Shown here one piece after another: positions 24,875 through 33,874 of a stretch of DNA of 64,000 nucleotides. A program made the translations under genes and the position numbers. The stretch lies in the NCBI GenBank assembly GCA_963977415.1, contig CAXBOS010000005.1:191233-255232 (forward strand), read 5' to 3'. The stretch is from Croceimicrobium sp963977415. GTDB taxonomy: Bacteria > Bacteroidota > Bacteroidia > Flavobacteriales > Schleiferiaceae. The notes beneath the pieces were generated by a model. The model was not told the origin of the DNA and searched no databases. It saw nothing but the letters and a program-made list of their open reading frames with translations. The first letter of the stretch is position 1. The number at the start of each line of letters is the position of its first letter.

Positions 24875-25042
24875 CCCGCATCCTATTCCTGTATTTGCTA
24901 AACTCAACATTAACTTTATAGGAGTTTAGCTCAGGTTTTCTAGGTCATACCTCCACGTAGAGGAAGACCGAAATTGCCTGGTAAGCTCCGATCCTGTCTG
25001 AACGGAGTTTAGACGAAACACGGAAAGGGTGCGGGTTTTTTT
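24875..25042 (+). ncRNA. ssrS: 6S-like RNA (6S-Flavo type)
   Basis: The 168-nt region between zapA and rny has no ORF. It is closed by a terminal stem CCCGCATCC / GGGTGCGGG followed by seven T. Inside are a second stem (TTCC/GGAA with TGT/AC), an open central region, and nested hairpins with CAGG/CCTG, GGTC/GACC, and CCTC/GAGG, plus CTCCG/CGGAG. A long rod with a central bubble is the 6S RNA design, which mimics open promoter DNA and binds RNA polymerase holoenzyme. The position next to zapA and rny matches my recollection of Bacteroidota 6S RNA. A covariance-model search was not possible. Confidence 0.75.
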
Positions 25043-25060
25043 ATGACCAAAAATTAATAA

Positions 25061-26599
25061 ATGGAAACACTAACTATTATTATGGGTATTGGTGGACTAG
25101 TAATTGGCTTTGTTATAGCCTATATACTAAACCAAACCGCCCTAAAAAACAAGAGCGCTAAGATTTTAGAAGAAGCTCAAAAAGAAGCAGAGGGCATTAA
25201 GAAAGAGAAAATCTTACAAGCCAAAGAAAAGTTCTTAGAACTTAAAGCAGAACACGAAAAGGTAATCAGTAAGAGAGAGCAAAAGCTTACCGAACGCTAT
25301 AATACCACAAAAGAGCGCGAAGCTCGTGCAAAAGAACATGCTGAAAACAACAAGCGTGATTTCAAAGAAAATCAAAAGGTTAAAGAAGAGTTAGCCTTAA
25401 AAGTTGAAGCGAACGACCGTCGTGCGGTAGAATTAGAAAAAATGCATCGCAAGCAGGTGGAGCAACTAGAAGTAATTTCTGGACTAAGCCCCGAGGAAGC
25501 GAAAAACCAAATGCTGGAGGCCCTTAAAGAAGAAGCCCGCACTAGCGCCGCCGCTTTTATCCAAACTACCATGGAAGAGGCCCAACTTTCTGCCGCTAAG
25601 GAGGCGCGTAAAATTGTAATCCAAAGTATTCAGCGCATAGCCACCGAGCAATCGGTAGAAAACAGCGTATCGGTGTTTAATATTGAAAACGACGATGTAA
25701 AAGGTCGCATCATCGGAAGAGAAGGACGAAATATTCGCGCTATTGAAGCGGCGACTGGTGTGGAAATCGTGGTAGACGATACACCCGAAGCAATTATCTT
25801 AAGCTGTTTTGACCCCGTTCGTCGAGAAATCGCTCGCCTGTCCCTTCACAAACTTGTATCGGATGGTAGAATTCACCCGGCACGTATTGAAGAAGTTTGT
25901 GCGAAGACCAAAAAACAAATTGAAGAGGAAATCTTTGAAGTGGGTAAGCGGACTACCATTGATCTTGGCGTGCATGGTTTGCATCCTGAACTCGTACGGA
26001 TGGTAGGTAGAATGAAATACCGTTCTTCTTATGGTCAAAACCTATTGCAGCACAGCCGCGAGGTAGCTAACCTTTGTGGAATTATGGCCGCAGAATTAGG
26101 ACTCAATCCTAAAATTGCCAAGCGTGCCGGTCTTTTACATGATATTGGTAAAGTTCCTTCGGAAGAAAGCGAATTGCCACACGCCATCTTAGGAATGAAA
26201 ATGGCCGAGAAATATGGCGAGAAACCGGAGGTTTGTAATGCCATTGGTGCTCACCACGACGAAATTGAAATGACCAGCTTAATCTCACCAATCATTCAGG
26301 TTTGTGATGGTATTTCTGGTGCCCGTCCTGGTGCGCGTCGCCAAATTGCCGAAAGCTATATGCAGCGTTTAAAAGACCTCGAACAATTAGCCGTTGCTCA
26401 GAAAGGTGTAACCCAAGCTTATGCTGTTCAAGCGGGTAGAGAACTCCGCGTTATTGTGGATTGCGAACAAGTTACCGATGCTGATGCTGCAAAAATTAGC
26501 TTCGACATCTCCCAAAAAATACAGAATGAAATGACCTATCCTGGTCAGGTTAAAATTACCGTTATCCGCGAAACTCGCGCGGTTAATGTGGCGCGCTAA
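25061..26599 (+). CDS. rny: Ribonuclease Y
   Basis: The 512-residue protein has an N-terminal membrane helix (residues 3-22). A coiled coil follows to about residue 190 (KNKSAKILEEAQKEAEGIKKEK ... AKEARKIV). The KH domain contains GRIIGREGRNIRAIEAATGVEI (about 214-235). The HD domain has LLQHSREVANLC and AGLLHDIGKVPSEESE (about 330-375). It is the membrane-bound endoribonuclease that starts mRNA decay. The gene directly follows the 6S-like RNA, and its last 17 nt overlap the end of the convergent nucleoside phosphorylase. Confidence 0.97.
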   Translation: METLTIIMGIGGLVIGFVIAYILNQTALKNKSAKILEEAQKEAEGIKKEKILQAKEKFLELKAEHEKVISKREQKLTERYNTTKEREARAKEHAENNKRDFKENQKVKEELALKVEANDRRAVELEKMHRKQVEQLEVISGLSPEEAKNQMLEALKEEARTSAAAFIQTTMEEAQLSAAKEARKIVIQSIQRIATEQSVENSVSVFNIENDDVKGRIIGREGRNIRAIEAATGVEIVVDDTPEAIILSCFDPVRREIARLSLHKLVSDGRIHPARIEEVCAKTKKQIEEEIFEVGKRTTIDLGVHGLHPELVRMVGRMKYRSSYGQNLLQHSREVANLCGIMAAELGLNPKIAKRAGLLHDIGKVPSEESELPHAILGMKMAEKYGEKPEVCNAIGAHHDEIEMTSLISPIIQVCDGISGARPGARRQIAESYMQRLKDLEQLAVAQKGVTQAYAVQAGRELRVIVDCEQVTDADAAKISFDISQKIQNEMTYPGQVKITVIRETRAVNVAR

Positions 26600-27425
26600 G
26601 CACCTCTAAGGCAGCTTTTATTAAGGCTTGAGTACTCTGCTCAGGCTTAGCACTAAAAGTTCCTAAAAGACGGTTCGCCAAAATTGCAGAAAGCGAAATG
26701 CACTGCATATTTAGTAAAGAACCCAAAGCATAAATTCCGGCCGTTTCCATCTCTAAGTTGGTAATTCGGCCGGTTTTTATTTGCATAGATGCCAAATCAT
26801 TCAGAAAAGTTTTATTCTTAGTTGGACTGATAACGCTGCGCCCCTGCGGTCCATAAAAACCATTGGCGGTAACTGTGGTGCCAACATTATCAGCAATGCC
26901 GCTAAAGCGTTTTAAAAGGCCTCCATCTGCTTCCGCTAGATAGGGTCGGGGGAAATCCTTTAATCCTAAATCAGGGAAATCAAAAGTATTTTCATAGAAA
27001 TACATTAAGCCATCAAAGCCCAGCGCTGCCTTCGAAATTAAGATGCTGTCCAATTCAATTTCGGGGCGCAAAGCACCACTCGTTCCCAAGCGAATAATTT
27101 GCAAAGGCGGCCGCTCCTCTGCAAAAGGAGTGCGAGAACTTAAATCCCAAGCATAGGCCAATTGCAGCTCATTCAGAACAATGTCGATATTATCCGTACC
27201 AATACCTGTGGATATAATAAGCAGGTTTTCTTGCCCTATTCGTCCCGAAGCAATATGAAACTCACGATTTTGCTTACGCCAAAATACTTGATCGAGATGC
27301 TGAGCCACCGCTTCTACTCGATCTGGATCGCCAACGGTAATTATTTTTTGTGGGACTTCGCCATTTTTTAATTTCAGGTGATAAATACTATTATCGGGAT
27401 TGACAATTATTTCTGAAGCTTGCAT
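26583..27425 (-). CDS. Nucleoside phosphorylase (uridine phosphorylase-like)
   Basis: The 280-residue protein belongs to the PNP/UDP family. It has VGDPDRVEAVAQHLD near the N-terminus, ISTGIGTDNIDIVLNELQ, the phosphate/ribose segment RLGTSGALRPEIELDS, and the nucleoside-binding motif TNLEMETAGIYALGS. It cleaves a nucleoside with phosphate to give a base and (deoxy)ribose-1-phosphate in salvage. The EMETAGIY motif resembles uridine phosphorylase, but substrate choice (uridine or another nucleoside) cannot be fixed from this alone. It is monocistronic and convergent with rny, with a 17-bp overlap. Confidence 0.88.
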   Translation of the reverse strand: MQASEIIVNPDNSIYHLKLKNGEVPQKIITVGDPDRVEAVAQHLDQVFWRKQNREFHIASGRIGQENLLIISTGIGTDNIDIVLNELQLAYAWDLSSRTPFAEERPPLQIIRLGTSGALRPEIELDSILISKAALGFDGLMYFYENTFDFPDLGLKDFPRPYLAEADGGLLKRFSGIADNVGTTVTANGFYGPQGRSVISPTKNKTFLNDLASMQIKTGRITNLEMETAGIYALGSLLNMQCISLSAILANRLLGTFSAKPEQSTQALIKAALEVLSAPH

Positions 27426-27473
27426 GCTTAATTTGGGTATTAAACTTAAATTTGGGCCAAAGAAAATTAATAT

Positions 27474-28355
27474 ATGTCTGACTCCTTTAAAATTTTAGTG
27501 CCAATTGGTTTTTCGGAACAATCGCTCAATGCACTAAACCAGGCTTTAATCTTCGCGAAAGCCTCTGAAAACGCGCAATTCACCATACTTTCGGTTATTG
27601 AAGACTCCCGAGCATTTGCAAAATTATTTGACTCTAAAAATTCAGATGACCTACGTCAAAAAGTAACTGAAGAAGTAAAAAAGATTGCAGAAGAGTTCTC
27701 AAAAAAATCTGGTTTCACTGTAAATACGATGATTGCCGAAGGAGTTGTGTATGAAGAAATTGCTCGTGTAAGTACTTTAATAGATGCTGACTTAGTAATA
27801 ATGGGAACGAATGGCAAGCCTCAAAACTTGCGAAAACGTTTTATTGGCAGTAATGCTTACCGCACCGCGACCTTGGTTAAACCTCCTGTAGTTACCATTA
27901 AAGGGGTACGTAATATTGAGAAAATTGAAACTATTATTTTCCCTCTACTTATGGATCGCCATAGTAAAGAGAAAGTAGGGCCAGCTTTGAAGTACGCCCG
28001 TATTTTTGGATCTAAAATTTTAGTGGTAGGTGTTAAAGAAGATGAGTCGAAGCTCAATATTCTACGCGGTCACATGCACCAAGTAGAGAAATTTATTACC
28101 GATCATGGCGTAGTTTGCGAAACAACCTTAATTGAAAATCCTAAGCGTAAAAGTGTGGTTCGTAATATTCTTAACCATGCCTACGAGGCGAAAGGTGATT
28201 TAGTAATAATTACCGAGGAAGACGGCCCTGGTAGTGACCTCAGCGATTACCTTTTAGGAAATGAACTTCAAGAAGTTATCTACCATAGTGAAATTCCGGT
28301 AATGTCTATTACCCCACGTGCCGTTAAGTACGATAGTATGTGGGATTCTTTTTAA
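27474..28355 (+). CDS. Tandem universal stress protein
   Basis: The 293-residue protein holds two UspA folds. The first (1-145) starts ILVPIGFSEQSLNALNQALIFA and contains DLVIMGTNGKPQNLRKRFIGSNAYR, an ATP-binding type G-x2-G-x9-G-like segment. The second (about 150-293) is more divergent (ETIIFPLLMDRHSKEKVGPALKYAR ... ADKGDLVIITEE-like GDLVIITEEDG). Double-domain Usps are common in Bacteroidota and act in stress survival. TAAATTTG upstream may be its -7 box. It is monocistronic and ends in a clear terminator. Confidence 0.9.
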   Translation: MSDSFKILVPIGFSEQSLNALNQALIFAKASENAQFTILSVIEDSRAFAKLFDSKNSDDLRQKVTEEVKKIAEEFSKKSGFTVNTMIAEGVVYEEIARVSTLIDADLVIMGTNGKPQNLRKRFIGSNAYRTATLVKPPVVTIKGVRNIEKIETIIFPLLMDRHSKEKVGPALKYARIFGSKILVVGVKEDESKLNILRGHMHQVEKFITDHGVVCETTLIENPKRKSVVRNILNHAYEAKGDLVIITEEDGPGSDLSDYLLGNELQEVIYHSEIPVMSITPRAVKYDSMWDSF

Positions 28356-28378
28356 AGAAAACCTTCTTTTCAAATATA

Positions 28379-28408
28379 AAGCTCCGCAAATGCGGGGCTT
28401 TTTTTTTA
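28379..28408 (+). terminator. Terminator of the universal stress protein gene
   Basis: GCTCCGCA / TGCGGGGC (one G-U pair) with the loop AA, followed by nine T. Confidence 0.88.
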
Positions 28409-28465
28409 GCTCCCTCATTTGAACCTATTACCTAGAGTGGTGTTCTATTGGGGAATCAGATTTAC

Positions 28466-28924
28466 ATGTATACCATAAAAGCTAAACAGTTTGTTGCCTT
28501 AAGTAAGCAAGAAGCTTGGGATTTTTTTTCTCAACCAATCAACCTCAAGCAACTTACGCCTCCCGAAATGAATATGCGTATGATTGATGAGCAGCAACAA
28601 GAAATGTATGCTGGTATGGTTATTTCCTATAAAGTTGCACCCTTATTGGGCATAGCCTTACCCTGGAGTTCGGAAATTACCCAAGTGAAAAAAGGAGAGT
28701 ACTTTATCGATAGCATGATAGAAGGGCCTTTTAAAATTTGGCACCATCAGCACTTCTTTAAAGAGGTGGAGGGTGGCACCGAAATTATTGATATTGTAAA
28801 CTATCAAGTGCCTTTTAGCCTTTTAGGTAAACTATTTCATCCCATAATTGTAAAAAGTAGAGTGGCGGGAATATTTACATACCGCAATCAACGAATCAAG
28901 GAAATTTTTAGTAGCAACAATTAA
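28466..28924 (+). CDS. SRPBCC (START-like) family protein
   Basis: From ATG at 28466 the protein has 152 residues with a ligand-binding SRPBCC pattern: FVALSKQEAWDFFSQPINLKQLTPPEMN near the N-terminus, and later GTEIIDIVNYQVPFSLLGKLFHPIIVKSRVAGIFTYRNQRIKEIF. Proteins like this bind hydrophobic ligands or act as cyclase/dehydrase-like helpers. Three further genes follow with 1-nt gaps, among them a photolyase, so it is the first gene of a tight operon. The in-frame TTG at 28448 would add six residues and is less likely. Confidence 0.82.
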   Translation: MYTIKAKQFVALSKQEAWDFFSQPINLKQLTPPEMNMRMIDEQQQEMYAGMVISYKVAPLLGIALPWSSEITQVKKGEYFIDSMIEGPFKIWHHQHFFKEVEGGTEIIDIVNYQVPFSLLGKLFHPIIVKSRVAGIFTYRNQRIKEIFSSNN

Positions 28925-28925
28925 T

Positions 28926-29519
28926 ATGTCTGTAATTTTTGGCATAGACTACGGCAGTAAACTGTCAGGTAATACCGTTATCGCAATCTTTCAAGATAAT
29001 CAGATCTTGTTTTTAGAAGCGGAAGCAAAGGTTGATGCCGATCAGTTTATTAAAAACGCGGTAGCTCATTTCAAGCCTAAGCGTATTTTTTTAGATGCCC
29101 CACTTTCTCTACCTGGAGTATATAAAGGGCTAGAGGGTTTTTCTAATTATCATTTTCGCAAAGCCGATATAGAAACCAAAGCCATGTCGCCCATGTTTTT
29201 AGGTGGATTAGCCGCACGCGCAATGGATTTAAGTGCTCATTGCCAAGAAGCGGGAAGCGCTGTTTTTGAAACCTACCCCAAAATGATGGCGCAGCGATTC
29301 AATTTGGCCGACTTTGGTTATAAATCCAGTAAAAGTGCCATTCGTGAATGTGCCTTACGGCTAAAGTCTTGTATTAAAGATCCCATTCGTTTTAATATAT
29401 CCGATATTAAAACTTGGCATCACCTCGACGCTTTATTGGCCCTCATGAGTGCCATGTCCTATACTTGCGGCGACTTTACTACTTATGGCGATTCTAATGA
29501 AGGGCTAATTTACGTTTAG
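28926..29519 (+). CDS. DUF429-like protein with RNase H-type fold
   Basis: The 197-residue protein starts MSVIFGIDYGSKLSGNTVIAIF, a pattern of actin/RNase H-like folds with an early acidic residue. It continues with FLDAPLSLPGVYKGLEGFSNYHFRKADIETKAMSPMFLGGLAARAMDL. These features match the DUF429 family of predicted nucleases or ATP-binding proteins of unknown role. It lies 1 nt after the SRPBCC gene and 1 nt before the photolyase gene. The operon position suggests a link to light or DNA-damage response, which is only inference. Confidence 0.72.
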   Translation: MSVIFGIDYGSKLSGNTVIAIFQDNQILFLEAEAKVDADQFIKNAVAHFKPKRIFLDAPLSLPGVYKGLEGFSNYHFRKADIETKAMSPMFLGGLAARAMDLSAHCQEAGSAVFETYPKMMAQRFNLADFGYKSSKSAIRECALRLKSCIKDPIRFNISDIKTWHHLDALLALMSAMSYTCGDFTTYGDSNEGLIYV

Positions 29520-29520
29520 C

Positions 29521-31035
29521 TTGAAAGAAGCCCTAAATCTAATCTGGTTTAAGCGTGACTTGCGCTGGCAAGATCATGCCCCTTTAAAACTCGCTATTGC
29601 AGATGGGCTTCCACTTTTAGGGCTATTTATTTTTGAAGATTTCTATTTAAAAGACCCCTCTTGGTCATTACGCCATTGGCAAGCACAGTATCACTCCTTG
29701 GTAGATATGCAGGCGACTAACAAAGAGGCCTTTAACGGAATATTGGTCTTAGAAGGAGATGGCCATGAAATATTCTCAGAAATAGCCAACCACTACTCAA
29801 TAAAAAGAGTTTACTCTTACCAAGAAACTGGCGAGGGCCTCAGTTATAAGCGCGATAAGAAATTAGCAAAACTCTTCACTGAAAAGGGCATTTTGTGGAA
29901 GGAATTAGAACAAAATGCCGTGCAAAGAGGACGTCGAAATCGGGTCGACTGGGATGAAAACTGGCGGAATTTCATGAGCCAAGATTTAGATCAGCCCAAT
30001 TTACCCGCTTGGCAGTCTTGCTGTCCTTCCTTAAAATCACATTTAAAAAGCAAATTTGGCATTAGTCCGCTTCTGCAGAAGCGCCTAAAAAATTGGCCTA
30101 CAAGTTTTCAAAAAATAGGCGAAAGTGCCGCACAGTTTAGGTTAGAAGATTACTTAACGCAGAAGATTTATCGAAATTACGGAGCGCACATCGGCATGCC
30201 CTACGAAAGTCGCTGGAATTGTAGCCGACTGTCGCCTTTCTTCGCCTGGGGTAATTTAAGTATCCGTCAGGTTTACCAAAGATCCATGAGGGAATTAGAG
30301 AATTCGCCTTTTCCCCGCGACCTGCGGGCTTTTATTTCACGCTTACACTGGCACTCTCATTTTGTCCAGAAATTTGAAATGGAGGAAAGCATGGAATTTA
30401 AAAATCTCAATCCCGCTTTTGACAGTCTAAAAAAAGAATCACAGCCCACCTTGGTGGAGGCTTGGAAAAGTGGCCAAACAGGCTACCCCTTAGTTGATGC
30501 TTGTATGCGTGCAGTGATAGAAACCGGTTACTTAAACTTCCGGATGCGCGCGGTTTTGGTGAGTTTCCTCTGTCATCAACTTTGGCAAAACTGGCAAGAA
30601 GGCGCCTCCTTTTTGGCCCAGCAATTCCTCGATTATATTCCCGGAATACACTATCCACAATTTCAAATGCAAAGTGGCTGTACGGGTATCAATACAATAC
30701 GCATCTATAATCCAGTAAAGCAATCGCTAGAAAAGGACCCTGAGGCCAAATTCATAAGCGAATGGCTTCCAGAATTAAAAGAGCTTCCGCTAGCTTTTAA
30801 GCATCAACCTTGGATGATGACATCGATGGAGCAGTCTTTTTATAATTTCGAATTAGGAATAGATTACCCTCAACGTATCGTAGATATCAATGAGAGTGGA
30901 GCCTATGCCCGTGATATATTATGGGCTTTTCGGAAAAGCGCTTGGGTACGAAATGAGAATCAGAAAATTTTAATAAAACATACTACCGCTATCAGAGATC
31001 CGCAGCAGCGTAGTAAAAAAATCATGCAGCCTTAA
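29521..31035 (+). CDS. Deoxyribodipyrimidine photolyase / cryptochrome family protein
   Basis: The 504-residue protein has an N-terminal antenna-binding Rossmann domain (LIWFKRDLRWQDHAPLKLAI). The FAD domain includes RLHWHSHFVQKFE, GYPLVDACMRAVIETGYLNFRMRAVLVSFLCH and PGIHYPQFQMQSGCTGINTIRIYNP. It repairs UV-induced pyrimidine dimers with blue light, or acts as a cryptochrome. The start codon is TTG at 29521, 1 nt after the preceding stop, and no early ATG exists. The typical W-x-N-D-P-like sequence near the FAD pocket is present only in altered form, so photolyase and cryptochrome roles are not separable here. Confidence 0.9.
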   Translation: MKEALNLIWFKRDLRWQDHAPLKLAIADGLPLLGLFIFEDFYLKDPSWSLRHWQAQYHSLVDMQATNKEAFNGILVLEGDGHEIFSEIANHYSIKRVYSYQETGEGLSYKRDKKLAKLFTEKGILWKELEQNAVQRGRRNRVDWDENWRNFMSQDLDQPNLPAWQSCCPSLKSHLKSKFGISPLLQKRLKNWPTSFQKIGESAAQFRLEDYLTQKIYRNYGAHIGMPYESRWNCSRLSPFFAWGNLSIRQVYQRSMRELENSPFPRDLRAFISRLHWHSHFVQKFEMEESMEFKNLNPAFDSLKKESQPTLVEAWKSGQTGYPLVDACMRAVIETGYLNFRMRAVLVSFLCHQLWQNWQEGASFLAQQFLDYIPGIHYPQFQMQSGCTGINTIRIYNPVKQSLEKDPEAKFISEWLPELKELPLAFKHQPWMMTSMEQSFYNFELGIDYPQRIVDINESGAYARDILWAFRKSAWVRNENQKILIKHTTAIRDPQQRSKKIMQP

Positions 31036-31036
31036 A

Positions 31037-31477
31037 ATGGAAAAAGACAAATTTAAAGACTTTGTTAACCCAATAGATAAAGACAAGATTACCGAGAATC
31101 CCTCTACTTTACCTTATGCCCATACCGTTGGTGGTGCAGTAATTCGGCCCACAAAAGCAGGGGTAATTCGCAGTAGAGCGCTCTCAGCAATGGAAGAGCA
31201 AACTGATATGCAGCTCTCACAAATTAAAGAGCAAATAGACCTTTTGGCTCGTCAGGCCAAGGAAATTCAGGACCGTAAAGAGTTAGCCGCCCAAATTTAC
31301 AGTGCCAAAATGGGATTCAAGCCAGAGATAAATCACGTATATCATCTTTACCTAAATAAAGATGATGATTACGTTTTATCGATGATTGGCCCAAAGGAAT
31401 GGCAAAAGCCAAAGTTTAAAGAATTTATTAATAGCGTAAAATTACTCGCCGATCATACTTGGCAGATTATAAAGTAA
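31037..31477 (+). CDS. DUF2452 protein
   Basis: The 146-residue protein fits the DUF2452 family: NPIDKDKITENPSTLPYAHTVGGAVIRPTKAGVIRSRALSAMEEQTDMQLSQIKEQIDLLARQAKEIQDRK, then FKPEINHVYHLYLNKDDDYVLSMIGPKEW. The function is unknown. It is the last gene of the SRPBCC-DUF429-photolyase unit, 1 nt after the photolyase stop, and meets the response regulator gene convergently without a visible terminator. Confidence 0.85.
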   Translation: MEKDKFKDFVNPIDKDKITENPSTLPYAHTVGGAVIRPTKAGVIRSRALSAMEEQTDMQLSQIKEQIDLLARQAKEIQDRKELAAQIYSAKMGFKPEINHVYHLYLNKDDDYVLSMIGPKEWQKPKFKEFINSVKLLADHTWQIIK

Positions 31478-31500
31478 GGTACATAATCATATGTGTTTCA

Positions 31501-32193
31501 CTAGGTTTCATCAACCAAGCGGAAACCTTCGCTATGTACATTAATGATTGAAACCTTAGGATCGTCGCCTAAATACTTACGCACCTTAGCCAGGTAAACA
31601 TCCATACTTCTGCCTGTGAAGTAATTATCGTCTTTCCAAATTTTGTTTAACGCATCACTGCGTTTTAACAAACTGTTTTTATTGGTAGCCAATAGTTTCA
31701 GTAATGCCCCTTCTTTAGGGCTTAAAGTTCTTTCGTTAGAACCTAATTTAAGAATTCTCATTTCAGAGTCGTACTCGTAACGTCCAATCTTAAAGTGAAT
31801 TTGTTCTTCTTCCCTATCGCCTTGCTTACGGTTTAAGAGGGCGCGAATTTTATAGAGTAATACTTCACTATCGAAAGGCTTGGTTAGATAATCGTCGGCG
31901 CCAATTTGAAAGCCCTTTACCATATCCTCTTTCATGGATTTGGCCGTTAAAAAGATTAAGGGTACTTCCTTGTCAATTTTCCGAATATCTGCCGCAAGGG
32001 TAAAACCGTCTTTATTTGGCATCATAACATCCAAGATACAAAGGTCGAAAGACTCTTGCGATTTAAAGATGCGAAGAGCTTCGAGGCCATCGGTAGCTAG
32101 CACGACATCAAAATCGTTAAGTTCTAGATAATCTCTTAAAACCGATCCAAAATTTGGATCGTCTTCCGCCAGTAATACAGAGTTGTTTTTCAT
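31501..32193 (-). CDS. OmpR-family response regulator
   Basis: The 230-residue protein has a receiver domain (residues 5-120) with the acidic pair LLAEDDPNFG, the phospho-acceptor in DLCILDVMMPNKDG, and the lysine in DDYLTKPFD. The C-terminal winged helix (about 135-228) contains LSPKEGALLKLLATNKNSLLKRSDALNKIW and RSMDVYLAKVRKYL. It is the output half of the two-component system encoded with the histidine kinase 1 nt upstream. Targets are unknown. Confidence 0.95.
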   Translation of the reverse strand: MKNNSVLLAEDDPNFGSVLRDYLELNDFDVVLATDGLEALRIFKSQESFDLCILDVMMPNKDGFTLAADIRKIDKEVPLIFLTAKSMKEDMVKGFQIGADDYLTKPFDSEVLLYKIRALLNRKQGDREEEQIHFKIGRYEYDSEMRILKLGSNERTLSPKEGALLKLLATNKNSLLKRSDALNKIWKDDNYFTGRSMDVYLAKVRKYLGDDPKVSIINVHSEGFRLVDET

Positions 32194-32194
32194 A

Positions 32195-33736
32195 TTAGTT
32201 GTTTAATGGTAAATAGATGTAAAACTTGCTCCCTTTACCCTTTTCACTTTCTACTTTTATTGTGCCCATATGCGATTCTATAATCCCTTTCGCATAACTC
32301 AAGCCTAGTCCATGTCCTTTTATATTATGCAGGTCGCCTGCGCTTACCCGATAGAACCTATCGAAGATATGTTTTTGCTCCTCTTTTGTCATTCCCATGC
32401 CTTGATCACTGATAATCAATATAAAGTGATTTTGTGTTAGCTCGGTTACCACTTTAATTTGGGGTGGGCCAATTGAGTATTTCATGGCATTATCGAGAAT
32501 ATTAATAATAGAATTGGAAAGGTGATTGGCATCAATATTTAGCTCTAATGTCTCATCGACGTTTAAGAAGCGTTTGAGTTGCCCACTTTTACTTTCTAGT
32601 TGCAAAGAGATATGACTGAGACAATCCACTATCACGGCATGAATACTAGCTTTACTAAAATCTAAATTCAATTCTTGCTTATCCAGCAAAGCCATTCTTA
32701 AAACACTTTCTACTTGCAAGTTCATCCTTTGATTCTCCTGCTTAATCATGGCAAAATACTTTTCAATTTTAGAGTTATCCTGCCGAACCTTGGGGTTTCT
32801 TAAAGCATCAATAGCCAGGTTAATGGTCGCAATGGGTGTTTTAAACTCATGCGTCATATTATTAATGAAATCCGTTTTGATATCGCTAATACGCTTCTGC
32901 TTAAGCGAGAAATTTAAGGTGCGATAAAACGTATACACGATAGCTACCGTAAACATTAAACTTATTAAGAGCATGCCCCAAAGTGATCCAAAAAGGTATT
33001 TTGCCTTGGTTGGAAAACCAATGGATAAAATTTCATTGGTTAATATATCGTTGGGAAATAATGAGGTGGTATGTTGGTGAATTTGCGGGTTCCAGCTTTT
33101 AGAACTTATAATTACCTCTCTTTCGTTTGCTACTGAAAACTCGTAGGGAAGATCAATGCCATGCGACTTTAGCTCAAAGGCAATTAACGAATCGAGCATA
33201 TTATGATTCATCCAAGTCGTATCCTGTTTTCTGCGGTTTATTTCGTGTTTCACCATTTTCCGCAGTAGCATATCTAATTGAGCGCCTTTGCGTAACATTT
33301 CATCGGGGCGAGTACGTAAAATAGTATTTCGAGATAAGCTATCTGACTCGATAAAAGTGAGGGAGTCGTTGGGGTCGCTATTGTATATCAAAACCGTATC
33401 GCTGCCTAAACGCATCGTTAACTTCAGTTCGCCGGCCTTCATTCTTTGGGTACTATCTGACGCAAAGGGCAAGCCTAATTTGGGATTTAATTTCTCGGAA
33501 AAGAAAGGCTGAATGTTAAAGCTATTGAACATAAAGCGCAATGACTCAAGATTATCAAGTCTAGCGGAAATTCCTGCTAAAGCTAAACCTACCTCGCGTT
33601 CAAATTTTTCTTCTCTTAAATCGTAAGCGTTTTTTAACCAATAGGCCTGAATTCCTGTAATCCCTAGTAAGGATAAGGTCATTAAGGATATTAACCAATT
33701 TAAACGCTTTGCGCTTCGCTCTTTATAAGTAGACAT
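32195..33736 (-). CDS. Membrane sensor histidine kinase
   Basis: This 513-residue kinase has two membrane helices (about 13-32 and 247-268) bracketing a periplasmic sensor of about 210 residues. It then has the phospho-acceptor helix NNMTHEFKTPIATINLAIDA, and the ATPase domain with the N-box SIINILDNAMKYSI, G1 DQGMGM and G2 GHGLGLSYAKGI. No HAMP domain is evident. The sensor region has no recognised fold. It is co-transcribed with the response regulator. Its -7 box ends 5 nt before the ATG, so the message may be leaderless. Confidence 0.93.
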   Translation of the reverse strand: MSTYKERSAKRLNWLISLMTLSLLGITGIQAYWLKNAYDLREEKFEREVGLALAGISARLDNLESLRFMFNSFNIQPFFSEKLNPKLGLPFASDSTQRMKAGELKLTMRLGSDTVLIYNSDPNDSLTFIESDSLSRNTILRTRPDEMLRKGAQLDMLLRKMVKHEINRRKQDTTWMNHNMLDSLIAFELKSHGIDLPYEFSVANEREVIISSKSWNPQIHQHTTSLFPNDILTNEILSIGFPTKAKYLFGSLWGMLLISLMFTVAIVYTFYRTLNFSLKQKRISDIKTDFINNMTHEFKTPIATINLAIDALRNPKVRQDNSKIEKYFAMIKQENQRMNLQVESVLRMALLDKQELNLDFSKASIHAVIVDCLSHISLQLESKSGQLKRFLNVDETLELNIDANHLSNSIINILDNAMKYSIGPPQIKVVTELTQNHFILIISDQGMGMTKEEQKHIFDRFYRVSAGDLHNIKGHGLGLSYAKGIIESHMGTIKVESEKGKGSKFYIYLPLNN

Positions 33737-33741
33737 GGCTT

Positions 33742-33749
33742 CAAAAATA
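33742..33749 (-). promoter_or_regulatory. -7 promoter box of the histidine kinase operon, very close to the start codon
   Basis: On the minus strand this reads TATTTTTG, an exact TAnnTTTG match, only 5 nt from the ATG at 33736. The transcript start would fall at or next to the start codon. Confidence 0.6.
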
Positions 33750-33874
33750 CTTTGCTTAATGCTTGAAAATTAGTCTTTAACTACACTTTAACAAAAGAAG
33801 GGCAACTCTTTGCATTAGCGATGTTGTCAATCTAATAAATGTTAAAACGAAAACAAAAACTAAAACTCAAGGAA

